From the NCBI RefSeq assembly GCF_007829955.1, contig NZ_VIWX01000001.1, positions 1,178,001 through 1,242,000 of the forward strand: a stretch of 64,000 bases of DNA, read 5' to 3'. Under the pieces are notes generated by a model, which made no database searches, was not told the origin of the DNA, and saw nothing but the letters and a program-made list of their open reading frames with translations. Below are positions 52,524-61,572 of the stretch, piece by piece. Both the position numbers and the translations under genes were made by a program. The DNA comes from Saccharopolyspora dendranthemae. GTDB lineage: Bacteria > Actinomycetota > Actinomycetes > Mycobacteriales > Pseudonocardiaceae. Position 1 is the first letter of the stretch; each line of letters starts with the position of its first letter.

Positions 52524-52662
52524 TGCGCCACCCCATCCAGCGATGGGCATTCGCTGGCCTTTTCGAGGCCGCGAGCGCACACTGGGAACATCAGTTCGAA
52601 GAGCGCGAGATCGCTCTCCGGCTTGCTGTTTGAGAACTCAAGAGTGGGAAAGCACAAGGCGC

Positions 52663-53562
52663 TCAACCGAGAAGGCGCCGCTGCGCGATGTCCAGGAACC
52701 CGCCCTGTCCCGTCTCCACCGCGTGAACGCCCAACGACACCGAGAACCGAAGCTCGGAGAGGAGCCGAACATGGTCCACGAAACCCGATCGCACCGTCCC
52801 GCCGGCACTGACGTAAGCCGACAGCAGCCGAGACAGTCCCCGCTCACCGAAGGCGTTGTGCGCCGCCACGAAATCGAGCGCGGGGTCATCGACCGCGGCA
52901 TCCGTCCAGTCCAGAACCCCTGCAAGACGGCAGGATTGGTCCACCAGCGCATGACCGGGGTGCAGATCCGCGTGAACCAGGCGCAGATCCGCGGGCCCTG
53001 ACCAGTACCCGTCGTCGTCAATCCAGGACCGCCAGCGCGCGACCTTCTTCTCGGGAACCTCCATCATCCGCTCGGCCAGCACCAGGTGATCGCGAACCTC
53101 CTCGCGGAGATCGCGATGGCCGGAGACCGCCACGCCCAGCCGGGCGACCTCGTCGACCCGGGTGCGGTGCAGTTCCGCGATCACCGCACCCAGGTCGGCG
53201 AAGAACACCTCGGTGGGCTCTCGCCACCACTGGTATTCGAGCGTCTTCGGGTCCTCCGGGCCGAGCGGCCTGCCCGCGAGCCTGCGGTAGGCGATGAGCT
53301 CCGGCGTGCAGATCTCCCAGTCGGGCACGGCCACGGGCAGGCGCGGGCGCAGGTGCTCCAGCAACCGGCGTTCGACCTCGACGAGTTCACCGACCTCGCG
53401 CCGCCGAGGTACGCGCAGCACCCAGCGGGTTCCGTCGGCATCCACCGCGTGGCCGACCTGGAAGTCCCAGCCGGTCTCGTCGATCTCCACGACCTGAACC
53501 TTCAGGCCGTGGCGTTGCGCGAGTTCCGTCAGCACCCTGCCGACGGTAGTCGACGTGGCCAC
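52663..53562 (-). CDS. Macrolide 2'-phosphotransferase family protein
   Basis: 299 residues, the usual length of Mph enzymes, which inactivate 14- to 16-membered macrolides by phosphorylating the desosamine 2'-OH. The N-terminal IDETGWDFQVGHAVDADGTRWVLRVPRRREV, the hinge ELIAYRRLAGRPLG, catalytic VHADLHPGHALVD (His where aminoglycoside kinases have Asn) and metal-binding DWTDAAVDDP all track MphA/B-type proteins. The start is the GTG at 53562, matching the family N-terminus; GAAGAG is a weak ribosome site. It lies 35 bases after the AAA-fusion gene on the same strand, so it may be read through from that operon. Macrolide activity is predicted, not shown. Confidence 0.85.
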   Translation of the reverse strand: MATSTTVGRVLTELAQRHGLKVQVVEIDETGWDFQVGHAVDADGTRWVLRVPRRREVGELVEVERRLLEHLRPRLPVAVPDWEICTPELIAYRRLAGRPLGPEDPKTLEYQWWREPTEVFFADLGAVIAELHRTRVDEVARLGVAVSGHRDLREEVRDHLVLAERMMEVPEKKVARWRSWIDDDGYWSGPADLRLVHADLHPGHALVDQSCRLAGVLDWTDAAVDDPALDFVAAHNAFGERGLSRLLSAYVSAGGTVRSGFVDHVRLLSELRFSVSLGVHAVETGQGGFLDIAQRRLLG

Positions 53563-53597
53563 CCGCTCTTCGGATCGCCGACCGGCCGGGCCCGGGC

Positions 53598-56500
53598 TCA
53601 GCCGCTGGCCACCTCGCCCGCGGCGGGCACGTCGTCGGGCAGCAGCAGGCAGAGGTCTTCCAGCGTCGGAGAAGCGGTGAGCCGCAGGCGCTTCGCGTGC
53701 CGGGTGACGGCCGCATCCATGACCTGCCGGGCATAACGACCGTTGCCGAACGACGGGCCTCGCGGGGTCGACACGAAGTGCGCTCGCAACGCGGCGACCG
53801 TCGGACCCGTGCACTCGTACCCGGCCGCCGCGGCGTGCTGGGTGACGATGGTGACCAGCTCGTCGTTGCTGTAGTCGGCGAAGCGAACACGCTGCGAGAA
53901 GCGCGAGGACAGGCCCGGGTTCGCGGCCAGGAACTCCTCCATCTGCCCCTCGTAGCCGGCGGCCACCACCACGACCTCGTCGCGGTGGTCCTCCATCAGC
54001 TTGACCAGCGTGTCGATGGCCTCCTGGCCGAAGTCCGAGCTGGAACCTCGCTGGGAGGACAGCGTGTAGGCCTCGTCGATGAACAGCACGCCACCGCGCG
54101 CCCGGTCGAACGCCTCCGTCGTGCGGTGCGCGGTGTGCCCGACGTACTCGCCGACCAGGTCCCCGCGCCCGACCTCGACGACCTGCCCGCGCTGGAGGAT
54201 GCCCAGCGCCGCGAGGATCTCGCCGTAGAGGCGGGCGATCGTCGTCTTGCCGGTGCCGGGCGGCCCGCCGAAGATCAGGTGCCTGCTCAGCGACGGGACC
54301 GGCAGTCCGGCGGCCTGGCGCTGCTTGGCCGAGGCCAGCAGGTCGACCATGTTGCCGACCTCCGACTTGACGTCCGCGAGGCCGACCATGTGGTGCAGCT
54401 TGTCGAGCAGGCTCTCCACCATCGCCGTGTCAGCGTTGGCCGCACCGGCACCGACGCCGCTGCCGGGCAGAGCTCCGATGTCCTCCGGCAGCAGCCTGGT
54501 CATGGCAACGGGGTTCAGCTCGGGGTCGTCGGCGAGGCGGTAGGCCTGGCGGCCGATCATCTCCTCGAAGACCTTCCGGGCCGTGCGGCCGTTGCCGAAC
54601 GCCTCGTCCCGCGGGTACTTCTGGAAGAACCCCAGCACCGCCTCGCGGGTCTCGAACTCCAGCCGGTAGTCGTTGGCCCTGCACATGCCTTCGACGATGG
54701 TGACCAGTTCGTCGTTGCTGTAGTCGGCGAACTCGATGGTCCGCGAGAACCGGGAGCCCAGGCCGGGGTTGGTGGCCAGGAACTTCCGCATCTCCATGGT
54801 GTAGCCGGCGACGATGACGACGACGTCCTCGCGGTGATCCTCCATGAGCTTGACCAGGGTGTCCACCGCTTCCTGGCCGAAGTCGGCACCACCGCCACCT
54901 CCACCGGACAGCGTGTAGGCCTCGTCGATGAACAGCACGCCGCCGAGCGCCTTCTCGAAGCACTCGGTCGTCTTCAACGCCGTCCCGCCGACGACGCTGG
55001 CGACCAGATCGGCGCGTCCCACCTCGACGAGCTGGCCCATGCGCAGCACCCCGAGTTCCTTGAGGATCTGCCCGTAGAGCCGGGCGACCGTGGTCTTACC
55101 GGTACCGGGCGATCCCGCGTACACGAGGTGCCTGCTCATCGGCGGCATCGGCAGACCGACCGCAGCCCTCTTCTCCGCCATCTGCTCCAGGCGGGTCAGG
55201 ACCTCCACCTCGCGCTTGACGTCGGTGAGCCCCACCAGCGCGTCCAGATCGCCGAGCAGCTCCCCCAGCCGTCCCTCGGAACCGCGCTTGGCCCGCGTCG
55301 GCACCCGGGGCTCGTGGCCGGTCTCGCTCGGCGGAACGGAGTCCGCGGTGCGAGAGCTCCCGAACCGCGTCGTGTCGTCGGATTCGGGTGCGGCCTCGCC
55401 GGAATCGCTCTCCGGGTCGGCGTTCTGGGCGCTGGTGATGCCGCTGAGCCGCACGTTGTCGCGGCGGACCTGCAACCGCACGCCCGCGCCGCCGTTGTCC
55501 TTGGAGATGGTGTCGCGCACGCTGATCGACTCGGTGGAACCGACGACGATGCCGTCCGCAGCGTTCCCGGAGATCTCGCAGCGGTCCAGCACGCCCGACG
55601 ACCCCGCGGCCCACTCCAGGCCGTTGCCCTCGCAGCCCCGGATGCGCGTCTGCTCCAGGGCCACGGACGAGGTCCCGGACGCCTTCACCCCGTGCTCCCC
55701 GGCATCGGAGAGGTCGCAGCCGCGCAGCACGGACTGACCGTCGGAGACCAGCACCGCGGTGCCACCGCTGCCCGCCACGGTGACGCCGCGCAGGTCTGCG
55801 GAGCTGTGCTCGGTGATGCGGACGCCGACCGCGCCCGAACCGGAGATGGCGACGTCCTCGACCTCGATCTCGGCCTTCTCCGCGAGCAGCACCGCATCCC
55901 CGGCCGCGTCGGCGATCGCACCACCGGAGACGGTCACCTTCGAGGCGCGCACGTCGATCCCTGGTCCGGCCGGGCGGCGCAGCGTCAGCTCCCGGAACGT
56001 GCCCGCGCCGTTCTCGGCCACGACCACGCCGGGTCCACCGGCGCCCGTCACGTCCAGCCCGGAGAACGACGGCGACGCCCCGGCGATCCACACCCCCGCG
56101 TCCCGGGAGTCCGCGATGGTGCACTCGGTGAACTCGCCCCGGGAGCCTTCGAGCACGTGGAGCCCGTACCCGGCCGGCTCGTCGACGCGCAGCCGGTGGA
56201 CCTCGGGCTCGCCCTGCTGCACGAGCACAACGCCCTGGGCCCCCGGCGAGGTGATGGTGCAGTCCTCGATGACGGGCGTCGACCGGGAGGCGATCAGCAG
56301 CCCCACACCGGAGGGCTCGGTGATGGCGGTGCCGCTCATCCGGAACGAGCTGCTGCCCTCGACCACGACGGCGGGATTTCCCGCCCGCACGATCCGGGAG
56401 TCGCGCATCGCTCCCCTGGCGCGCTCGGCGGCCAGCACGGCGCTGCCGGCCGCATCGCTGATCGTGCAGTCGACGAACTGCGGGTCCGCATCGGTGCGGA

Positions 56501-56996
56501 TCACGACGGCGGCGGCCTTGACGTCGCTGATCGTGCAGTTGCCGAAGTGCCCGCCCGCACCGTCGATGGCGATCACACCCGCCCCGGAGGGGTTGGTGAA
56601 CTCCGTTCCGCTGGCGCTCGCTTCGGCCTGACCGTGCACGTAGAGCGCTGCCGCCGACGCCGCTTCGACGCGGCATTCCTCCAGCCGCAGCCGGCCGGTG
56701 GAGACGTCGATGGCGGAGGTCTCGGATCCGCTGTGGACGAGGACCAGGCCCGAGAGGACGGCGGTCTCGGCCGCCATCACGACAGCCGGGTCACCGGTGG
56801 ACTCGATGCGGACGCCGCCCGCCGCACCCGCTGCCGACAGCGTGACCTCGCGGCTGAGCACCACCGACTCGGTGTAGGTGCCGGGCTGGATGGAGATGAC
56901 GTCGCCGGTGGTCGCCGAGGCGATCGCGTCGCCGATGGTGCGGAACGAGTCGGGCGCGGTCGCGGAGACCGACAACATCGAACGTGTGTTGGTCAT
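53598..56996 (-). CDS. Beta-helix protein fused to two CbxX/EccA-type AAA+ domains
   Basis: 1132 residues. Residues about 1-515 are a right-handed parallel beta-helix with repeating short strands (CTISD, VVVEGSSSF, GVGLLIASRSTPVIEDCTI). A charged linker (about 515-570) follows. AAA domain 1 (about 570-850) has Walker A GSPGTGKTT near 628 and Walker B GVLFIDEAYTL near 683; AAA domain 2 (about 870-1130) has GPPGTGKTT near 908 and the same Walker B near 967. Both keep the FGNGR arginine region of CbxX/CfqX and EccA proteins. EccA AAA proteins assist type VII secretion. It is coupled to the upstream gene by an ATGA overlap and is the last of a tight three-gene run. Confidence 0.9.
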   Translation of the reverse strand: MTNTRSMLSVSATAPDSFRTIGDAIASATTGDVISIQPGTYTESVVLSREVTLSAAGAAGGVRIESTGDPAVVMAAETAVLSGLVLVHSGSETSAIDVSTGRLRLEECRVEAASAAALYVHGQAEASASGTEFTNPSGAGVIAIDGAGGHFGNCTISDVKAAAVVIRTDADPQFVDCTISDAAGSAVLAAERARGAMRDSRIVRAGNPAVVVEGSSSFRMSGTAITEPSGVGLLIASRSTPVIEDCTITSPGAQGVVLVQQGEPEVHRLRVDEPAGYGLHVLEGSRGEFTECTIADSRDAGVWIAGASPSFSGLDVTGAGGPGVVVAENGAGTFRELTLRRPAGPGIDVRASKVTVSGGAIADAAGDAVLLAEKAEIEVEDVAISGSGAVGVRITEHSSADLRGVTVAGSGGTAVLVSDGQSVLRGCDLSDAGEHGVKASGTSSVALEQTRIRGCEGNGLEWAAGSSGVLDRCEISGNAADGIVVGSTESISVRDTISKDNGGAGVRLQVRRDNVRLSGITSAQNADPESDSGEAAPESDDTTRFGSSRTADSVPPSETGHEPRVPTRAKRGSEGRLGELLGDLDALVGLTDVKREVEVLTRLEQMAEKRAAVGLPMPPMSRHLVYAGSPGTGKTTVARLYGQILKELGVLRMGQLVEVGRADLVASVVGGTALKTTECFEKALGGVLFIDEAYTLSGGGGGGADFGQEAVDTLVKLMEDHREDVVVIVAGYTMEMRKFLATNPGLGSRFSRTIEFADYSNDELVTIVEGMCRANDYRLEFETREAVLGFFQKYPRDEAFGNGRTARKVFEEMIGRQAYRLADDPELNPVAMTRLLPEDIGALPGSGVGAGAANADTAMVESLLDKLHHMVGLADVKSEVGNMVDLLASAKQRQAAGLPVPSLSRHLIFGGPPGTGKTTIARLYGEILAALGILQRGQVVEVGRGDLVGEYVGHTAHRTTEAFDRARGGVLFIDEAYTLSSQRGSSSDFGQEAIDTLVKLMEDHRDEVVVVAAGYEGQMEEFLAANPGLSSRFSQRVRFADYSNDELVTIVTQHAAAAGYECTGPTVAALRAHFVSTPRGPSFGNGRYARQVMDAAVTRHAKRLRLTASPTLEDLCLLLPDDVPAAGEVASG

Positions 56997-57958
56997 TCTC
57001 GCCCCAGTTTTTCTTCTCGCGCTTGCGGTGTCGACGATTCGGTGAGCACGGCGATCGCCCGGTGCAGGTCGAGACGACCCAGCGCGTCGAGGCCCGCCTT
57101 CGCGGCGACCACGTGCGAGACCAGCTCGGGATCCGGTGCCAGGTGATACCTGTCGAGGTAGTGGTGGACCGCGTCGTTCCAGACCCAGGTCCCGTCCGAG
57201 CGGAAGTTCAGCGGCACGGTGCGGTTCGGGTCGATCACGTCCGGCATGACCTGATCCGTGGACATCGCGATCGGCGCCGAGCGCAGGTAGCTCAACAGGC
57301 GTTGCCGTTCGGCGGCCTCGGCCCGGCGGTGATCGGGCCGGAAGAACGGCGTGCCCAGGGTGTCGGCGCCGTCGAAGACGCGAGCCAGCCGCACGGGCGG
57401 TTCGGGGTCCCAGATCAGTTCAGACGTCGACAGCGCGTTCTCGTGGTAAGCCGTCGGGGCTTCACCGGCGGCGAAGACCTCGACTCGCGGCTCGGCACCG
57501 GCTTCGGTGAGACCGTGCTGGATCTCGGCGGTCAGCTCGATGAGATCGGCGTCCCCGTCCGCTTCCACGAGGTACACCGGCTCGGTCGTCTCCGCCGAGA
57601 TGCGACCGCTGCGCCACAACGCCCGCACACCGCCGATGCGTTCGGACGCGCGCACCGCGGCCGCATCGGCGTCGTCAGCGGAGTGCGCGGTGAACCGCCA
57701 CGGCGGTGGCTCGGCGCAGCGAGGAGCTTCCACGAGCCCCTCGGGATCGACGTCGTTGGCCCGCGCCAGCGCCGTGAGCAGGTCGATCTCGGCATCGGTG
57801 AGCGCCAGCCCCAGACCGACCGCTGCGACCAGCGATTCGGCGATCTCGTCGAGCTCGTCGTCGGCGAGGCAGGTGCGCAGGACCGCGAGCTCACCGTCGG
57901 GCATCCGGCCCGCCAGCTGCAGCAGCAACTGGTGCACCTCGGGGGATCGCGGGCTCAC
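56993..57958 (-). CDS. Unknown acidic protein of the toxin/secretion operon
   Basis: 321 residues; I recognise no family. It is soluble, without signal peptide or membrane helix, and acidic. The N-terminal 70 residues are helical (ELAVLRTCLADDELDEIAESL). The centre is of mixed composition, and the C-terminal half contains VPLNFRSDGTWVWNDAVHHYLDRYHL, which suggests an immunity-protein-like or adaptor fold. GTG 57958 overlaps the upstream stop and its own stop overlaps the AAA-fusion ATG, so all three are co-translated. It might be an immunity protein or secretion chaperone for the neighbouring ADP-ribosyltransferase-domain proteins; that is speculation from position. Confidence 0.8.
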   Translation of the reverse strand: MSPRSPEVHQLLLQLAGRMPDGELAVLRTCLADDELDEIAESLVAAVGLGLALTDAEIDLLTALARANDVDPEGLVEAPRCAEPPPWRFTAHSADDADAAAVRASERIGGVRALWRSGRISAETTEPVYLVEADGDADLIELTAEIQHGLTEAGAEPRVEVFAAGEAPTAYHENALSTSELIWDPEPPVRLARVFDGADTLGTPFFRPDHRRAEAAERQRLLSYLRSAPIAMSTDQVMPDVIDPNRTVPLNFRSDGTWVWNDAVHHYLDRYHLAPDPELVSHVVAAKAGLDALGRLDLHRAIAVLTESSTPQAREEKLGRE

Positions 57959-60900
57959 CGATCGACCCCCGCGGGCTTGGCGAACGGGCTCGCCGGCTCG
58001 CCCAGCAGCACCGAGTACCGCTCGTGATCGGGCGCGCTCACCTCGGAACCGGCGCGCTCGTCGCGGCTCTTGGCCGCTTCGGTCAGGCGTTCCAGCACGC
58101 GGGCGTCGTGCCGCTTGCGAGCTTCTTCGGACCGCTGCTTCTTGCCGACCTCGGTGAGCAGCACGCGGCCGGAATCGGCTTCCACGGCCAGAACCCGGTA
58201 GGAGGTGGCGGGCGGGAACACCACGTCGGCGGAGTTCTCGTCATCGGCGAGGCCGCCGAGCCTCCGCGCGGTCACCGACCAGATCAGCAGCTCCACCGAA
58301 CCGGGCACATCAGCCGACTCGTCCGAGACCCCGAGCATCGGCGCGGGTTCCACGAGCTCGCTGCCGACGACGTAGTCCTCGACCGTCTCGGCCTCGCCAG
58401 GTCCACCGCGCACGACCAGGCCCTGCAACGACGGAAGCCGACGCAGGCCTCCTGCCAGGCAGGAGATGAACGGGTACTGCGAGGCAGCGTCTCCCGAGCG
58501 GATCGCGTCGACGAACTGGCGCTGGTCGGAGGTGGCGAACACGTGCACGGCGGCGAGTTCGGTGAGCATCGCGTCGTCCACCGGCATGCCACCGCGCAGG
58601 CCGGGGCGCTCGGCGAGCAGGCGGGTCACCGAGCGCGTGGCCGCGTCGTACTTCCAGCCCAGCGACTTCTTGAACTGCTGGCGGTCTTCCTCGGTGCTGG
58701 AGTGGTCCACCAGGAGCAGCGGTTTCAACACCGCTGCAGCGACGTGCTCATCGGTCTCGGCCTGTCCGGTCTCGGCCTGCCCGGTGTCGGCGGCCTCCTC
58801 CGCCTCGGCTCCTTCCGCGCTCACGGCCGCGACGTCGGTGACCGAAACCCGCTCCACCGCGTCGACTTCCTGCTCCTTCGCGGAATCCGCGGCCGGCGGC
58901 GCCGCTTCGACGGCGGTCTCGACCTCGGCCAGGTCGAGCGTGGTCGTCTGGCCTGCGGCGGACCGGGCATCGGCTGCGTCAACCCGGGGCGCCTGACCGT
59001 CCGCGACACCGGAGGTCCTCAGCCCAGCTGGAGCGGAAACCGCTTGCGCCACCACCGGGTCGGGCGGTGTGACCGCAGTCGGCATCTGTGCGGTCGCCAC
59101 CTGTGCGGCCGCGACCGTCGAGCCCGGCGCGGGACGCTGCTGCACCCCTGCGGCCGATGACGACTGGACCGGTGCCGGTGCGTGAGCGGGTGGGACGACC
59201 GGGCCCGGAAGCGCTGGTGCAGCGGCCGCAACGGGCGCGGGCATCCGGTGGGTCGCGGCAGCCGAGGCAGGGGCCGGCGCAGCGATGGCCGAGGCAGGCG
59301 CAGGCCGTGCGGGAGGCACCGATCGAGCCGCGGGCGGCGGGGCCGGAGGACGCGGTCCCGGGCCCGGTCCTGTCGTCGGTGCTGCAGGTGGTGGGTTGAC
59401 GGGCACCGGAGGGGCATCGGGCGGCGAGTCCTCCGGCGTCGGTGCGGCCGGTTCCGGCGCGGGCTCACGCGTTGCGGGCGTCATCGACGGCAGCGGCGTG
59501 CTGGAAGCGACCACCGGGATCGGCACGGACGTCACCGCGGTCGGGATCGCGCTCGCCGCGACAGGCGTCGGCGCGCCGGACGGATTGCCCGGTGCCGCAG
59601 TGGTTTCCGCCGCCGCAGGAGCGTCCGGTTCAACGGTCGCCGCGGGCACCGGCGTTGCCTGCTCGGTCGGATCCGCCTTCGACGGAGGCGTCACCTCGAT
59701 GACCGTCTCCTCCGGGGAGCTCTCCGAGGGCTGCGGTTCGGGCGCTTGCGGGAGCGGCGTGCTCGCGGAGCCCAAGGATGCGGGCACCAGCGGAACGTCG
59801 GCGACCTCGGCCGCCTGAGTCGCCGCACCGTGTTCCCCCCGGCGCCACCCGTCGCCCGTGGGACGCATCCTGCCTTCGGCGTCGACGACCACCGGCGACA
59901 CGATGCGCACGGGCTCGGTCGGCTGGTGCCGGATCGGTCCGTCCGCCATCGGCTGGGTTGCCGACACCGCTGCCACCGGCGGGTTTTCCCCTGCCCCGGG
60001 CTCACCGGCGGCAGGGGGCGTGGGGGCCTGCCGCGCAGCTGAGGGCATCGGCGCGACGGACTCGGCTGCGGGAACTCCTCCCAGCGGAGCCGGAACCCAG
60101 GCGACCGGCCGGCCGCCGATGCCCGCGGGCACCGCACCGGTCGACGCCTCCCACGGGTGCGCTCCCCAGGGCGCCTTCGTGGCGACCTCGACGGCAGGGC
60201 CCGGCCCTGCCGCACCGAGCACGTGCACTGCGACGTTGAGCGATGCTGCGAGGCGGCCCAGGTAGTCGGGCCCGACGTGCGGCGTCGCGATCAGCCGCAG
60301 GCGCTCGCGCGCCTCGGCGGGCAGATCGGTGACGAAGCGTTCCACCGCCGTCAGGACCCGCTCGGGCGGTGCTCCGCCCGCGGAGCTGACGACCAGGTTG
60401 ACCGCGTCGGGCGAGACGGGGAGCCGTGACGCGACGGGGTCGACGGGCACGCGGACAGGACGCACGAGCAGGCCTGCGGGCAGCACGTCGACCAGCCAGC
60501 CGTCCTGCAGCCAGAACGTTCCGGTCCCGGCCCCGGTGAGTCCGGGAACCGGTGGCAGCCAGTTGCGCGGTGTCGGCGGAACCCCCGGCTGGTGGGTGCT
60601 CTCCAGGACGAACGGGAGCCAGCTGGGTTGGCCCGAATCATCGGGCACGACCCACGTCTGACCGCCTTCGGGCAGGTACTGGGGCACGGCGTGGCACCCG
60701 TGCACGGGCTGACCGATGAGCTCGGCGAGCTGCTGGGCCAGCGGCCGGACGCTCACCGGCTCGGGGCCGTAGCCGATCAGGCCGAACGTGTCGCGCTGCG
60801 GAGCGGGAAGCCCGCCGACGAACGCTGCGAGGGCTTCGGGCGCCGGGAGCGGCTCACCGGGTGCGCCGACGACGATGGCCAGCCGGTTGCGGGACAGTGG

Positions 60901-61479
60901 CACCTGGTAGCCGGTGTCGCCGTGGGGCCGGGGCGGCTGACCCGCGGCCCGCACCCAGATCCCGGCGGGGATGGGGGTGACGCTGATGCGCGGGTCGACG
61001 GGCCGGGTGCGCAGGCTCGTCGAGAGCCCGTCCTGCCAGTCCGGGATCGGGTAGCGGGGCCCGTCGTGCCACTTCGACCGGCCGGGCCGGAAACCGACCC
61101 AGCCCGTCTGCTCACCCGCGGAGAAGAGCTCGCCGCCCGGCAGCATCAGCAGTTCTCCGTCGGGCGCCACCACCTCGGTGCCGAGCGCTTCGGACAGCCT
61201 CAGCGCCAACGGACGGGAACCGCCACGAGCGGCGAGACCCGCCCGGGAGGAGAGCAGTCTGATCGCGGGGAGACCGACGCCCTCGGGGCGCAGTTCGTTG
61301 CGCAAGCTGGTGAGCACCTCGGGTTCGAGCCGCTCGAAGACGGGCAGCGCGGTCTCGTCCACGTAGACCTGCGTGCGCCCGTCCGACAGGGTGAACGGTG
61401 GCGGCGGCACGGGCGCACGCGCGTCCTCCGCACGCACGACCACGCCTGCGCCCATTCGCTCGACGACCAACGCGCCCAT
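57955..61479 (-). CDS. Very large Pro/Ala-rich protein with C-terminal ART-like domain
   Basis: 1174 residues. Residues 1 to about 460 are globular, with possibly duplicated halves (RLSEALGTEVVAPDGEL and QQLAELIGQPVHG share a pattern). About 470-930 is a low-complexity Pro/Ala/Thr/Ser segment. The last about 250 residues are globular again: LPSLQGLVVRGGP, then PMLGVSDES, and ENSADVVFPPATSYRVLAVE resemble the R - STS - ExE order of ADP-ribosyltransferases, but STS reads GVS and ExE reads SxD, so activity is doubtful. The ATG at 61479 is preferred because AAAGGAGGAGG precedes it. No signal peptide is seen. It starts the coupled three-gene run and lies 93 bases downstream of the amidoligase/ART gene. 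Confidence 0.82.
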   Translation of the reverse strand: MGALVVERMGAGVVVRAEDARAPVPPPPFTLSDGRTQVYVDETALPVFERLEPEVLTSLRNELRPEGVGLPAIRLLSSRAGLAARGGSRPLALRLSEALGTEVVAPDGELLMLPGGELFSAGEQTGWVGFRPGRSKWHDGPRYPIPDWQDGLSTSLRTRPVDPRISVTPIPAGIWVRAAGQPPRPHGDTGYQVPLSRNRLAIVVGAPGEPLPAPEALAAFVGGLPAPQRDTFGLIGYGPEPVSVRPLAQQLAELIGQPVHGCHAVPQYLPEGGQTWVVPDDSGQPSWLPFVLESTHQPGVPPTPRNWLPPVPGLTGAGTGTFWLQDGWLVDVLPAGLLVRPVRVPVDPVASRLPVSPDAVNLVVSSAGGAPPERVLTAVERFVTDLPAEARERLRLIATPHVGPDYLGRLAASLNVAVHVLGAAGPGPAVEVATKAPWGAHPWEASTGAVPAGIGGRPVAWVPAPLGGVPAAESVAPMPSAARQAPTPPAAGEPGAGENPPVAAVSATQPMADGPIRHQPTEPVRIVSPVVVDAEGRMRPTGDGWRRGEHGAATQAAEVADVPLVPASLGSASTPLPQAPEPQPSESSPEETVIEVTPPSKADPTEQATPVPAATVEPDAPAAAETTAAPGNPSGAPTPVAASAIPTAVTSVPIPVVASSTPLPSMTPATREPAPEPAAPTPEDSPPDAPPVPVNPPPAAPTTGPGPGPRPPAPPPAARSVPPARPAPASAIAAPAPASAAATHRMPAPVAAAAPALPGPVVPPAHAPAPVQSSSAAGVQQRPAPGSTVAAAQVATAQMPTAVTPPDPVVAQAVSAPAGLRTSGVADGQAPRVDAADARSAAGQTTTLDLAEVETAVEAAPPAADSAKEQEVDAVERVSVTDVAAVSAEGAEAEEAADTGQAETGQAETDEHVAAAVLKPLLLVDHSSTEEDRQQFKKSLGWKYDAATRSVTRLLAERPGLRGGMPVDDAMLTELAAVHVFATSDQRQFVDAIRSGDAASQYPFISCLAGGLRRLPSLQGLVVRGGPGEAETVEDYVVGSELVEPAPMLGVSDESADVPGSVELLIWSVTARRLGGLADDENSADVVFPPATSYRVLAVEADSGRVLLTEVGKKQRSEEARKRHDARVLERLTEAAKSRDERAGSEVSAPDHERYSVLLGEPASPFAKPAGVDR

Positions 61480-61572
61480 GTGGTGCCTGCCTCCTCCTTT
61501 TGGCCCCGCTACTTTCACGGATGGCGGAGGCGGGGAGGTTCAACCTGTTCACCGTCCGGGCGCGAGTGGCCG

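Noticed and set aside
52463..52662. A small gene in the GNAT-mph gap
   Set aside because: Short frames lack ribosome sites and recognisable domains; the gap holds dyads consistent with termination.
53697..57146. Open frame of about 1150 codons on the plus strand opposite the beta-helix/AAA gene
   Set aside because: Antisense to intact Walker motifs; low-complexity Arg/Gly/His translation without ribosome site.
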